From contig OY747712.1 of assembly GCA_963556495.2 (NCBI GenBank), positions 4,867,634 through 4,931,633 on the forward strand: a stretch of 64,000 bases of DNA, in the 5' to 3' direction. A program made the translations under genes and the position numbers. This DNA comes from Valencia hispanica. Taxonomy: Eukaryota > Chordata > Actinopteri > Cyprinodontiformes > Valenciidae. Under the pieces are notes generated by a model that was given only the letters and a program-made list of their open reading frames with translations, made no database searches and was not told the DNA's origin. Shown piece after piece: positions 11,046-22,320 of the stretch (within the stretch, counting starts at the first letter, position 1; every line of letters starts with the position of its first letter).

Positions 11046-11644
11046 GACCGGGTTCTGATCCGAAACCACCCGATCCGAGGTTCTGGGACGTTTCCTCTGG
11101 GACTCTCTGTGTTTTATTCCAGCAGACTGTGATTACACCAAACAGCAGAGGAGATTCAATTGTCCGGCTCTTATCGGCCGGTGTGCATTCGCTCCCTCCC
11201 TGATCCGACCGGCTATTATTCTCCTCTCAGCTTCCTCGCCGAACCCAGACGGCTCTAATGTTTGTGGCGCCCGGAGGCTCTCCCTTCCCCCTGAGGCTCG
11301 CAGGTCAGGTTTACACCCGGTTCTGCAGAACGTCTCGGTATTCAGAGCTTGAGCCTCTGACCTGAAGGGAGCCGGGTGTTTGTTAGCGGTACCACAGTTA
11401 CATCTTCTCCTCTTCACCCAGGTTCTTCTTTTTGACCCGTTCTCCAACGTGCTTACGCTCCGGTTCCTTCGTTTCCTTCACCTCAAAGCTGAACCTCAGT
11501 CTGAAGATCTGCAGGAGGGGAAACCCCAACGCCGTTCCATTCCAGCTCAGATCTTCACTCTGCTCCATGTTTCCACTTTCAGAACTCAAATAGGACGGCA
11601 GTTCTGAAGGACTCGGCGTAAGAATCGGGTTTGGACCGAGAGGC
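11046..11644. other. No recognisable gene
   Basis: GC-richer than its surroundings, open in short frames on both strands, no recognised motif. Confidence 0.45.
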
Positions 11645-12640
11645 AAACTCCGTCTGCCAAATGTGAAGCCAATGCGGAAGTGACACAAATTGCAGTTCCC
11701 CCCCTCATCCACTAGGGGGTGGCTGCAGAAAGGAGCAAGTTCCCAACTTCACAGCAGAAATAAACATGTTTACAGCCTGGTTCAAAAAAACATTTTAGGT
11801 TTAATAGGTCAGGTTTATCGTCATGACAACTCAGTGATTTTTTTTTTAATAACTCATCCATGTAGATGTAATTTAAGCTTGAAATTATGAATAATAAGGG
11901 GCGTGTCCTTTTGGTTGACAGGTCTCAGATGAGCTGTCTGTGCTAGCGCTGGAGGCTAGCAGCTTGCTCCAGGAAAGGCCTTCAGCTTCGGCCATTTTGT
12001 TTCTCTGAACTTGACCATTAGCTGCGTCTGTAATATTTATTCGTGTTCAGATGTTAATCATGCGCTTATTGGACAAAGATGGCTTCCTGTGGTACTGATT
12101 GCACTAACAGAACGACCAAGAAGTCTCTGCTCCATTTTTTCCGATAAGTAAAATTATATTTCTGCTGTGCATTTTAAGATAACGCTGCTTGGTCAAAAAT
12201 GGGTTGAAATGATCACATGTCTTATTTACTTTACATATTGATTATTAAAACTTGTCAACAAGGCTTCATGATACTACTTGACAAAATTATTCAATCTGCC
12301 TAGAAGGCAGAGGGGTAGCAGAGTCGCTCAATCACGGTTTTCTGGCTAAAAGCGCCCGCTAACCTCTGTTAGCTTTGGGTTAGCTCTGGGTTAGCTCAGT
12401 TAGCTCGTAGCTACATCGGCCCAGAGTGTCAATAATCCGCCCCCTACCCTCTCAGCTCCACATCTTTGCTCATTTTTTTTGTATTTTTCGGGCGTGACGA
12501 GACGCGGCCAACATGGCGGTGGTGGGAACCGCCCACTGGGGTTCAGTTCAGCTCCTCAGAAACCTACAGGTGATGTCACAGAGGCTCCGCCCATCTTATA
12601 TGTCCAGCCTACAGTTTGGAGCCAGAGCAGTCCTGCAGCA
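11645..12640 (+). mobile_element. Dispersed THAP-like family, copy 1
   Basis: About 1 kb that recurs at 28985-30790 and 59065-59754. Shared landmarks are AATGTGAAGCCAATGCGGAA, CCTCATCCACTAGGG, AGGCCTTCAGC, the short frame at 12079, CTTTACATATTGATTATTAA, TTAGCTCGTAGCTAC and GAAACCTACAGGTGA near the right end. The family looks like a non-autonomous DNA element or a fossil gene copy. I see no clear terminal inverted repeat. The only protein hint is the short THAP-like frame. Confidence 0.7.
12079..12147 (+). pseudogene. Short THAP-like exon in dispersed family copy 1
   Basis: ATG followed by 21 further codons, then a stop. The reading has Cys, a three-residue gap, Cys, then TNR and a basic stretch before LLHFFR, the pattern at the start of THAP zinc-finger domains (C2CH). 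A/GTAAAA follows within a few bases and could act as a 5' splice site. In copy 3 the same place reads into TTTCAGAAAGTAAAA. Only the first quarter of a THAP domain is present; the match is short, so this is an inference. Confidence 0.45.
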
Positions 12641-12932
12641 GCAGAGCTGGACCGTAGCAGGTGGAGGATGATGATGATGATGCTGGTTTCCTCGCCTATT
12701 CCTCTTCCAAGGACTCCGATATGGTTTACAGCTGCAGCGATGCATGCTGGGAAAAGGGATTTGGAGGTTTCAGACATTACTCAGTTTTATTCTGGTTTGA
12801 CCTCGGCTGAGATTTTTATTGTGTAATTAACACATAATGGAAGGATGAAGGATGGAGTTCTGCCTCCGGCTCAGGACCCGACGAGCCGTCGTGACGTTAT
12901 CTGGGAATAAATGATCCGGTTCCGCCGGGAGG

Positions 12933-12933
<1 letters not shown>

Positions 12934-12967
<34 letters not shown>
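12934..12967. repeat. (GCC)n microsatellite
   Basis: About 11 uninterrupted CGC/GCC triplets in a GC-rich setting. Confidence 0.95.
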
Positions 12968-12969
<2 letters not shown>

Positions 12970-14678
12970 ACAGAGAGGCGTTCAAGCCTGAATTACAGGT
13001 TTTATCTTCAGCTTTTTGTTCAGGGAAACATTTCTGTTTTTTGATGGTTTTCGTTCATCTTTCTTCCTGGGAACCTTGAGGTTCTCCTGCAGCCGTTCCG
13101 TCTTGCTTCCAGTATTTGACTATTTAAGCTTTTACCTGCAGAGCGTCGCCTCATCTCAGTCTGTAGCTGTAACATGAAGCTGTTGGTCATTTAGTCTCCT
13201 CTCTTATTTTTGTCATTTTGTGGTCATCTTTCTGTGCCTTAGAGGGAGAGGAGGTACTTTGAATATTGTTTTTCCAACTTTTTTTCTTTTCTTTCCACAT
13301 TTAATTAAAAAATTACTCATATTTAAGGTAATCTTATAATTTTACGCACGTTTCTGCTGGCTGGAGTATTAATGTTTTGGAGCTAAAGATTAGGGTGATG
13401 GCAGGGAGGCCGTCCGACCTCAAAGACTCTGAGCTCATCACCAAAAATGATTCGTGAAAACATGCAGTTACATGAAGTTTGTCAACAACAATAGAGGTTT
13501 GATTGCTATTGATTGAGTTTTTTATAATTTATTGCTATTTGCTAAAAAAAACAAACTTTTTAGCATGTTTCAGAGACAGTTAATCTCCGCCATTTATCTT
13601 TATTTCCTATTAGAAACAAACTTTGTGGTTGAGTGAAAATAAATCTAAATCTACTAAAGTTCTGAGTAATTTTGTCCCTTATATACAAAATAACTTATAT
13701 TGTTCGCATTGTATTTTTTAAATTCCTGTTATTTCTGACGTCTGCTGATGGTTTTTTTTTGCCATTTTTTGCTCTGTTTTTCTGGACATGTTTCATATTC
13801 TGTCCTTTTTTAGCCTCCTTTCTGCGTCCAGTTGGACCAACCAGGGTTAAAAAACCACACAAAGCTGCAACTTTAGCCGCTCAATAAGGAGCAGCTCAAC
13901 ATATTTTAAGTCTTTAAAGCTTCAAATCTGATCTGACTGAAGTTGAAGGTGTAAAATTGACACTCTGCAGTGTTCTGCTGCGTTTTAAAGACGATTTTTG
14001 TTTTGGGTCAGTCCTGAACGCTCATCCCTGCAGCTGTCGGTCGGTTATCCGGATCCCTGGATCGATGGGTGCAGTTGGAGCAGCCGGACCCTGAGGAGGA
14101 TGCTCTTACTGGGAGGAGAAACCCGATCCGGCCCATTCCTCTCCAATCCCACAATCCCTTTTTATTCCCCACTGCAGCTGCTTTACCCCCAGACTAGGAG
14201 GGAGGAGAGACTGAGTCCTGACTGTCTGTAATTTCAGTCTCACCTGACTCTGCCATGCTGGTGATTTTCACACAGGAACCTGGTGGCAAGAAATTCCAAC
14301 ACCTGCTGACATTCAGCTTGGTTGCTCTGGTTGAGACACTTCCTGCATTTTTTTAAATAAAGTTTTCTGTAATTTTGTTTTATTGCGTCTCTGTCTGGTC
14401 TTGGTGAATATTGACAAATATTGTGATCAGTTTTTCTCCTCTTTGGGGCTTTTGATCTGCTGCAGAGTGAATGTTTATATTTAGTCATTGTTTCTCTGTA
14501 TTTTTAGTTTTGGCTTTCCAGCAGCGTCACATCTGATGGTTGTGGGTGTGGAGCTGTTTGTGCTGGGGCTTGGACTAAGGTGCAGGAGGGAGGGAGCCTG
14601 ACTGTGGGCTGCAGGGACTAAGCTGGGCTCCAGAGGGAATCCGTTCCTCTTAACCTCCCTGGGGCTATCCTGCCAGGC
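12968..14678. other. No recognisable gene
   Basis: Ordinary mixed DNA with T-rich stretches. Short frames at 13672-13887, 13998-14231 and 14240-14488 show no recognised domain. Confidence 0.5.
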
Positions 14679-15920
14679 GATGGGTTGGTATCCATGTTAT
14701 GTCAGTCCCAATTGGTATCCATCCGTCTGTCCGTCACAGTGGTATCCATCCATCCGTCCGTCTGTCTGTCCCAGATGGTATCCGTCCATCCGTCCATCTC
14801 AGTTGGTATCCATCCATCCGTCCCACTTGGTATCAGTCTGTCCGTCTGTCCATCCATCCATCCATCCATCCGTCTGTCCTTCGCAGTTGGTATCCATCCG
14901 TCCATTTGTCCCACTTGGTATACATCCATCGGTCTGTCCTACTTGGTTTCAGTCTGTCCATCCATCCATCTGTTTGTCCATCCTAGTTGGTATCCATCCA
15001 TCCATCCGTCCGTCCATCTGTCCGCCCCAGTTGGTATCCATCCGTCCGTTTGTCCCACTTGGTATCCATCCATCCATCCGTCCGTCCTAGTTGATATCCA
15101 TCCATCCGTCCCACTTGGTATCAGTCTGTCCGTCTGTCCATCCATCCATCCATCCATCCATCCATCCATCCATCCATCCATCCGTCTGTCCGTCGCAGTT
15201 GGTATCCATCCGTCCATTTGTCCCAATTGGTATATATCCATCGGTCTGTCCCACTTGGTATCAGTCTGTCCGTCTGTCCATCCATCCATCCATCCTTCCA
15301 TCTTTGTTGGTATCCATCCATTCATCCATCCGTCCCACTTGGTATCAGTCTGTCCATTCGTTCATCTATCCATCCATCCATCCATCTGTCCCACTTGGTA
15401 TCAGTCTGTCCATCCATCCATCCATCCATCCATCCATCCATCCCACTTGGTATCAGTCTGTCCATCCATCCATCTATCCATCCATCCATCCATCCGTCCC
15501 ACTTGGTATCAGTCTGTCCATCCATCCATCCATCCATCCATCCATCCATCAATCCCAGTTGGTATCCATCAGTCAGTCCGTCCGTCCATCCATCTCTCTG
15601 CCTACCGGAGTTGGTTTCTGTCCCTCCGTCTGACCCAGTTTGTATCGATCCGTCTGTCCCGGTTGGTGTCCGTTCGTCCATCCGTCTGTCGGTCGCAGTT
15701 TGTATCCATCCATCCCAATTGGCATCCATCTGTTCATCCATCCATCCGTCCAAGTTGGTATCCATCCGTTCATCCATCCATCCGTCCCAGTTGGTATCCA
15801 TCCATCCGTCCATTCCCAGTTTGTATCCATCCGTCCGTCCCGGTTGGGATCCATTCGGCCATCCATCTGTCTGTCCATCGCAGTTGTTATCCGTCCCTCC
15901 CAGTTTGTATCTGGGTTTTA
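14679..15920. repeat. TCCA/TCCG minisatellite with TTGGTATC cores
   Basis: About 1.24 kb made of TCCATCCATCCG-type tetranucleotides interrupted at irregular spacing by CACTTGGTATCAGTCTGTCC or CAGTTGGTATCCATCC. Because the tetranucleotides rarely give stops, very long open frames exist on both strands (up to 427 codons of His-Pro-Ser-Ile-type or Trp-Met-Asp-Gly-type repeats). These are by-products of the repeat, not genes. Confidence 0.95.
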
Positions 15921-17036
15921 ACCAGCAGCTGGTATTTCAGCTCAGGAAGCTTGGAGACGTCCACCTGATCATTAATCTGTCTTTGTGTTTGGTAAACCGG
16001 CTGCAGGGGGCGGAGTCAGAGCTGCACGTCTGTGGACGCATTCAGCCTGTCGAGGGATTATTAGCACTCACTGTTTACTTCCTCACCCCATATCAGCTGT
16101 TTGCTTCAAAACACCAGAACCAACACGACCTGATTCATCGAAGCTGCTTCTGGAGTGAAATTAGGATTTATTGCTAATAACTAACTTTACAGTAATCTCT
16201 TAATTCTCAGTTTTATGGTTATTAGAGATCAACCTTGTAGGATTTGCTCCAGCGTTATGCTTTCATGTTGAACATCAACCTGATTTGTGATCGTTTGGCT
16301 CTGAGACAGCAGCGGTTATGTTTGGGTCGGGCGACCCGGCAGTAAGAATCTAACTTATTACCTAATTAAAGTTGGCCTGGATTAGATCATTGCTCCATTT
16401 GAACGTCTGAGTCACGTCTCTGCAGGCTTGTCCCTAGGTTAGCAACCGATGGACGTGGGTTTGGTCCAATCAGAACCCTCGTAGCTTCAGCCTGGTATTA
16501 ACGAGCTGCTGGGAGGAAGAAAGGAAGCTCGGGTTGTTTGTGTGGGACCTTCTGATACAGTCTGTGTGGGAACAATGAATTTGCACTTAATTATCTGGTG
16601 TAGCTGCTTTCTGCTGCAGCTCGGCTTGTGTGTGTTGGTGCACATTAGTGGAGTAATTTCCCTGTTATGTGGGATGTGGGGAGGGGGGGTATCTGCTGTT
16701 AAACACACAAACCTTCTGATAACACAAGAACAAAGCTGTGTTTCTGGTTCTGTTAAAGATGCATCTGTTTAATGCTTCATGGTGTAATGAACAGAGAATA
16801 TTTACCTCCAGCCACTGGTGTTGCAGCTGCTGCTTTAGAAGCTCCGTCTGGAACGTTGGCCTCAACTTCTGGTCCAAGTTACACTAAACAGTTAAACCCC
16901 TTAAGTCATCCTTAATCATCTGACCAGCCAGTCCCACATCGTTCAACCAGTAAACCCCATTAGTCTCAACCCATCAAACTATCCAGCAGTTAGTCCTAGT
17001 TACTAGAACCATCCATCCATACTTCCAGTCGGATGG
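15921..17036. other. No recognisable gene
   Basis: Unique-looking DNA between two minisatellite blocks. Nothing recognised. Confidence 0.5.
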
Positions 17037-17350
17037 TTTGTCTGTCCGTTCGTCTCACTTGGTATCCGTTCGTCCGTCCAACCCACTTGGCATCTGTCCA
17101 TCCCAGCTGGTATCCGTCCCAGTAGATATCTATCCGTCCCACTTGGTATCCATCCAACGAACCCCCTTTGTATCCGTCCGTCTGTCCAACCCACTTGGCA
17201 TCTGTCCATCCCAGCTGGTATCCGTCCCAGTAGATATCTATCCGTCCCACTTGGTATCCATCCAACGAACCCCCTTTGTATCCGTCCGTCTGTCCAACTC
17301 ACTTGGCTTCTGTCCATCCCAGTTGGTACCCGTCCGGCCAACCCACTTAG
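17037..17350. repeat. 108-bp tandem repeat
   Basis: Copies start at 17076, 17184 and 17292, exactly 108 bp apart; the third is partial and more diverged. The unit contains CCCACTTGGCATCTGTCC, CAGTAGATATCTATCCGTCC and CACTTGGTATCCATCCAACG, so it is built from the same cores as the block at 14679. 108 is a multiple of three, so open frames persist without being genes. Confidence 0.93.
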
Positions 17351-18250
17351 TATCAAGCTTTCTACATCGGCCTTTCTTACACATAAAGTCCCTGAATATT
17401 AAACGTGAATGCTCTACTACGTCTCTATTGGCCTCAGATCTAGAGCCGAGCCTTGGTTCAAGACTTCAAGTTTTGGTTAGTTAGCAGCAACTGTTTGCAG
17501 CTGCAGCATTGGGTTGCAGAGCTTGTCTACAGCCAACGCTCCTGCAACTCACAGAGCACTTAGCTCCAGTGTGAGCTCTGCTCTCATCATTTATTAATGC
17601 AAGATTTTGCAACAGGAACCATTAGTTCTACCCTTCCTCCACCACACTCCGGACCGTCTACTTTCTCCGTAATGGAGCATCACTTCCAATCCCCTTGAGA
17701 CCTGTCTCTTTTTGACGCTGCTTACTCTCTAAATGTTGATAGTTGGGCCACGGGTGATTGAATGGGCCGGAGAAATTGTGTTTTCTTCCCTTACGTTTTT
17801 TCTCTGGATGTTTTGTGCTTTGGCCAAAATGCAACAGAAAGAGGCTATGATCTTTTTGAGCAGGCTTTTGGTGTTTTTCGCTGAGGCTTTGGAAAGATTT
17901 GAGTCAACAGAAGGAGGTTCTATCCTTTATCGCTTGTCGGAGCCTAGAGGTATAACAGGAACTGGTGCAGGTGTAATCAATATTTATTTATGGAGAAAAT
18001 ATGTTGAAGGCATGATTTTACCTCTTTATGTATCTACACAGCGAGGAATATAAGAACCGAACATGACAACGTTTTCTGCATAAATACATCATTGATGTTG
18101 GCATTGACATGAACTTGATACCAGATGTTGGAAACACAATAATCCAGACATTTAATAAATTAAAAAGAAATTAGCCGGATGTTGGTTGGAATAACCAAAA
18201 TAATCTTTATCACATAAATGTTAGAAAAATTAAATGTAGTTTTTCTTTGG
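17351..18250. other. No recognisable gene
   Basis: Short open frame at 17733-18053 has no recognised domain. No repeats identified. Confidence 0.45.
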
Positions 18251-18255
18251 AAATA

Positions 18256-18620
18256 TTATTGGTCTTTACATGTACATTTTCTTTGCATTTGGTAGAATTG
18301 CCTTTTAAACTGATGTGGGTCAAACATATTGGGTTCACCCTCCACAACAATTTGCCATAATTTGCTATTTAACACCCACCTCCTGATGCTGCCACCCCCG
18401 TACTTTACAGTAGGGATGGTGTTCTGAGGCTTACAATTGTACTCTTTTTTTCTCCAAATGTAACAACGGTCATTATGGTCAGACCACAGGACATCTCCCC
18501 ACAAAATAAGCCTTTTGTCTTTTGAGTGCGTTTACAAACTGTAATTTGACTTTTTATGTTGGTTTTGGAGAAATGACTTCTTCCTCTCTGATGGGCCTTT
18601 CAATCCATGACTGTTGCAAT
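18256..18620 (-). pseudogene. Tc1-like transposase fossil
   Basis: On the reverse strand the order of Tc1 transposase landmarks is kept: a region equivalent to QRKKSFLQNQ, GDVLWSD with the first catalytic Asp, HNDRCYIWRKK, then NTIPTVKYGGGSI. The segment after WSD lacks the usual ETK stretch, so a short deletion removed the residues after the catalytic Asp. Downstream the frame decays. No inverted repeats found nearby. An old, dead copy, more diverged than the one at 6889. Confidence 0.75.
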
Positions 18621-18930
18621 GTCAATATTTAATTTATTTAGTATTTGACTGTGAATAACAACCAGGATAGTAGGTCATGTAAAAGAAAAAGCGTGCTGTT
18701 CTAGCATAATTTTTTTGATAGAGATGTGTTTCATTGCAGGGATCACAGACGTCATCATCTTAACTATAAGTACTCAACATTCTCCATGCTCCTGGTATCT
18801 GATATCTGACCAGTATAAAGTGGTTCTCCCAGATGAAAAGACAAGGATGATTGGTCTTAAGAAGGGGGAGCTAATGTAGATAAGAGACAATAGCCTAATA
18901 CAATATAGAATGTTTAATGTTAGGTTGCAA

Positions 18931-19066
18931 GGGGGGCTGGTGCCTATCTCCAGCAGTCACGGGGCGAGAGGCGGGGTAACACCCTTGACAGGTCGCCAGT
19001 CCATCGCAGGGAAGCCCCCCCCTGCGACCCTTCATAGGATGGAAGGGTACAGATAATGGATGGATG
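18931..19066. mobile_element. RTE/SINE-like 3' fragment with TGGA tail
   Basis: Contains GCTGGTGCCTATCTCCAGC, AGGTCGCCAGTCCATCGCAG and a tail ATAATGGATGGATGG. These phrases are typical of dispersed fish RTE-type LINE/SINE ends. A related scrap lies at 47863 in the opposite orientation. Confidence 0.65.
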
Positions 19067-20989
19067 GGTTGGCAGGTTCGAGTGAGCAGACTGTTCCTCC
19101 GTGTTAATCAACATTCTGTACTAAATCCTTAAACGCCTAAAGGAAATCAGCCTCATCCGTATTATAGATATTTATTCTATAACATTGTGGCACTCAATGT
19201 GGGGCACAAAAAAATCACATTGAAAAACGTAACATTTTGGTGCCGACGTGGGGGCATCAAAAGTGTTATTGAAAAAAATGTATCTTAATGGAGCTTATTT
19301 CATCGTGGACATACAATCATTTTGAACCAAAACTGATTTCTCCCTGGGACCCTAAAACGTAACATCATCCTTCGTGATGGGTTTAATGGCTGGACGTCTA
19401 CATGCTGTTTATACTTTCATGTAACTGTTTGATCAGATAAAAAAAATAGCATCTATCTGGTGATGATGCAAATTTCTTGTTGCTACAAAGACTCATGATA
19501 TGATACTTCCTGTGAAGCAGCATGTTTTGATGCATTCTTTATTATATTTGTGTTTTCAACACTGAGAGAAATTAGGAACGAAACTTTGTGGCACAAATGG
19601 AAGAATGAGAGGAAGATATGTGGAGAGTATTGACAGTTAAATGCTTTTTATATTTCTGCAATGATTCAACCGGACTCAGGAAACACATTTCTGTCAAACA
19701 TCTAAATATACTTGAAGAAAATTACTGTAAATTTAATTTTTACACCACAGAATGGCCCCATATAGTAGTCAGTGCTCTCTGTTTAAAGTTCAGAACCACC
19801 TTATTTTGAACGCTTTCATTATAGTGATTTCAAATACATGTTCAAGGCTGCTGTGACTCTTTATGCCTCATTACACTTTGACTGATGTGTGTCTTGGCAG
19901 CAGTTTAAACATTAGGACCTTGTTAAGGCCGCAGAAGGCCTGAAAGACTTTCTAGGAAAGGTTAGAAAGGCCACTAATTACTCTAATTATCAGTTTGCAA
20001 AAGAGATTCAGTTGAGTTCAAAGTCCTTTAATCTTGAAATGCTTAGTATAGCAGTATATCTTGTTATAGGCCTTTTTATTAGCTTCTAAAGGAGTCACAC
20101 CATTTATGATCTCTGAATGACAAAGAGAAATCTGGTCCTGATGATCCTTTTTCCAGCTCCAGGTTATCAGCTTTAAGGGAAGGTGAGGTGAGGCGCAGGA
20201 GGTGGTCTGATATTATGGATAATAAGTGGATCTGCAGATGCAGGGAGAGTACATCTGGTCATATATATCCTGCAAACTGAAACCAAATCACTGGCAGGGA
20301 TTCAGATCCATATGTGGTGTTTGAAGGACGGGAGAGGACACGGCTGGAGACCAAGTCCGAGTATTCCAGAGAGATGCTGAGGTGACAAAATGGCTTTTTC
20401 TCTTCCTAAAGGACGACAGAAACTCTGCAGTCTGGTTCTTTATTTGCTAAAATCATATCTGGAGAAACCTTTCAGTCCGTTCTTTAAGAATCTTTCTGTA
20501 AAACTCCAATATTCAGAAGGAGGAAGCAGGCTGGGAGGATAGTTAGCTCCTAATGCTGCCTTTCCACCAAGGTGGTTCCAGTGCGGAACCAGAGGTGGCA
20601 CTATAAAGGTTTGTTGGCCCATTATTGACCCACAGAGGTTAATTCATCCTGTAAACGCCGACCCTCCTCTTCCTAGCTTCTGTGCAGGATGATAGAGCTT
20701 TGAGACAATTCTACGACACAAACCTTGTCATTTATTTCAGTGTCCCCACAAACGGATTTATAATTATCATCTTTATTTATTAACACCATCTTGCGTTATT
20801 AAGAATGTTAGTTATTTGCTTTAGTGGAAAAACATCCGCTGTAACTGCAGGCCTGTGCGTTGAACCGATGGCCTGAAGCTTTCTGATGGGTCATCAGGTC
20901 AGAGATGGAGATCTGATATTATTCTGAAGCTAATCCAACTTTTTCTTAACGTTCTGAAAATACCTTCAGAATCTTTAACATTTTCTTCA
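19067..20989. other. No recognisable gene
   Basis: No frame above 65 codons with a recognised motif. Nothing repeated was identified. Confidence 0.45.
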
Positions 20990-21362
20990 AAGGAAAAAAA
21001 AGAACAAAAAATTGGGAAAAACTTAAAAACAAAAAGAATGAGGGGAAAAAGAATATTCAACTTTTTCTTCAAAGAAAAAAATAGGGAAAAAAAGAAAGAA
21101 AAGGGGAAAAATAAAAATAAGAATCTTAAACATTTTCTTTAAAGGGAAAAAAGAGAAAAAACGGGGGGGGGGGGAATAAAAACAAATACAATGAGGGCAA
21201 AAAAGAATCTTCAAGTTTTTCTTCAAAGAAAAAAAGAGGGGAAAAAAAAAACAAGGGGAAACAGAAAAATAAGAATCTTCCACATTTTCTTTAAAGGGAA
21301 AAAAAGAAAAGAAATGGGGAAAAAGAAAAACAAAAAGAATGGGGGGAAAAAGGTCCGTGTAG
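20990..21362. repeat. Purine-rich imperfect repeat, block 1
   Basis: GAATCTTCAAC then TTTTCTTCAAAGAAAAAA then GGGAAAAAG, repeated imperfectly about four times at roughly 70-90 bp. The strand is strongly purine-biased between the TTTTC phrases. Confidence 0.8.
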
Positions 21363-21607
21363 TTTCTGGTAATTGAAATTTCGTTTCAGAAAATATTATT
21401 TAAAAATAAAAAACAGATGTTTGTGTGATTTTTAACTTGGGGAAAAAAAAAATTTTTTTTTTTCCTTTGTCCTTTCGCACGCATGAAAAGAAAAATGCAA
21501 GAAACAAAAATGAGAAAACTCCTTTTATTTATTTTGTCTGAACCGGAAGTTTTTGCAGCTTAACAACCTAGAGACGGGTAAACGCGCTACTTGCAGCAGT
21601 CACTGGA

Positions 21608-21856
21608 GTGATGTGCAGATTGGACCGCGATCATGACGTTGGAACAATCGTTGGCATTATTTTAGAGATGGCAAAACAAGGACTGTCTTCGACAATTATA
21701 TCTGAGCGTCTGTCATATGAACATGGAGAAACTAGAGGATTTCCCACGAGAAATGTCAGAAAGTTTTGTGCTGACCCAATATCAATTTATTTAGGACATG
21801 AGCACACATATCGTCAAAGGTCATGCAGAAGAAAAAGTACGTCCTGTTGTCTCTAA
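21608..21856 (+). pseudogene. Possible transposase-like N-terminal fossil
   Basis: 82 codons. The centre reads GETRGFPTRNVRKFCADPIS. A pattern of Arg-Gly-Phe-Ser, Arg, Val-Arg, Phe-Cys after a helix-turn-helix-like segment occurs in a group of multicopy transposase-derived fish proteins. The preceding part (IILEMAKQGLSSTIISERL) fits a helix-turn-helix. The frame ends soon after and no catalytic region follows. The sequence splits the two purine-rich blocks, which suits an insertion. Weak evidence. Confidence 0.35.
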
Positions 21857-22054
21857 AAACAAAAGTGCGTCTGTTTAATTGTTTTTGAGCGTTTATATTT
21901 TCATTATTCAAATCCCCAACACATCCATAAAAGTATGTTTAATCTCAAGTTTACCAAAGTTGTTTTTAACAGTAGAATTAAATAACACCTTATTCTTTTT
22001 ATATTTTTATATTTCTTTTAATATTTCAATTAACAAAAAGTACACGGAGCGGAA

Positions 22055-22320
22055 AAGAATCTTCAACTTTTTCTTTAAAGAAAAAATAAAATAAGAATCT
22101 TCAACATTTTCTTCAAATGGGAAAAAAAGAAAAAAAGGGCGAATGATGAGGAAAAAATAGGGGGAAACCAGTAAAAACACAAAGAGGGGGGAATCTTCAA
22201 CCTTTTCTTCAAAGAAAACAATAGAAAAAATAGGGAAAAAAGAGAAAAAATCAAAATATTCAACATTTTCTTCAAAGTAAAAAAAGAGGGGGAAAAGGGG
22301 GGGATCTTCAACCTGGTGGT
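22055..22320. repeat. Purine-rich imperfect repeat, block 2
   Basis: Same unit as block 1 (GAATCTTCAAC, TTTTCTTCAAAG, runs of A and G). About 690 bp of different sequence separates the two blocks. Confidence 0.8.

Noticed and set aside
12479..12826. 115-codon open frame in the first THAP-like copy
   Set aside because: Not open in the other two copies; includes the ATGATGATGATGATG simple repeat; no domain.
14685..15968. 427-codon open frame of His-Pro-Ser repeats
   Set aside because: Produced by the TCCA minisatellite; equally long frames exist on the other strand and in other frames.
15218..16177. 319-codon frame extending out of the minisatellite
   Set aside because: Starts inside the repeat and only runs on by chance; the tail has no recognisable domain.
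17038..17484. 148-codon frame over the 108-bp repeat
   Set aside because: The period is a multiple of three, which keeps any stop-free frame open.
21023..21283. Phe/Pro-rich reverse frame
   Set aside because: A by-product of the purine-rich repeat.
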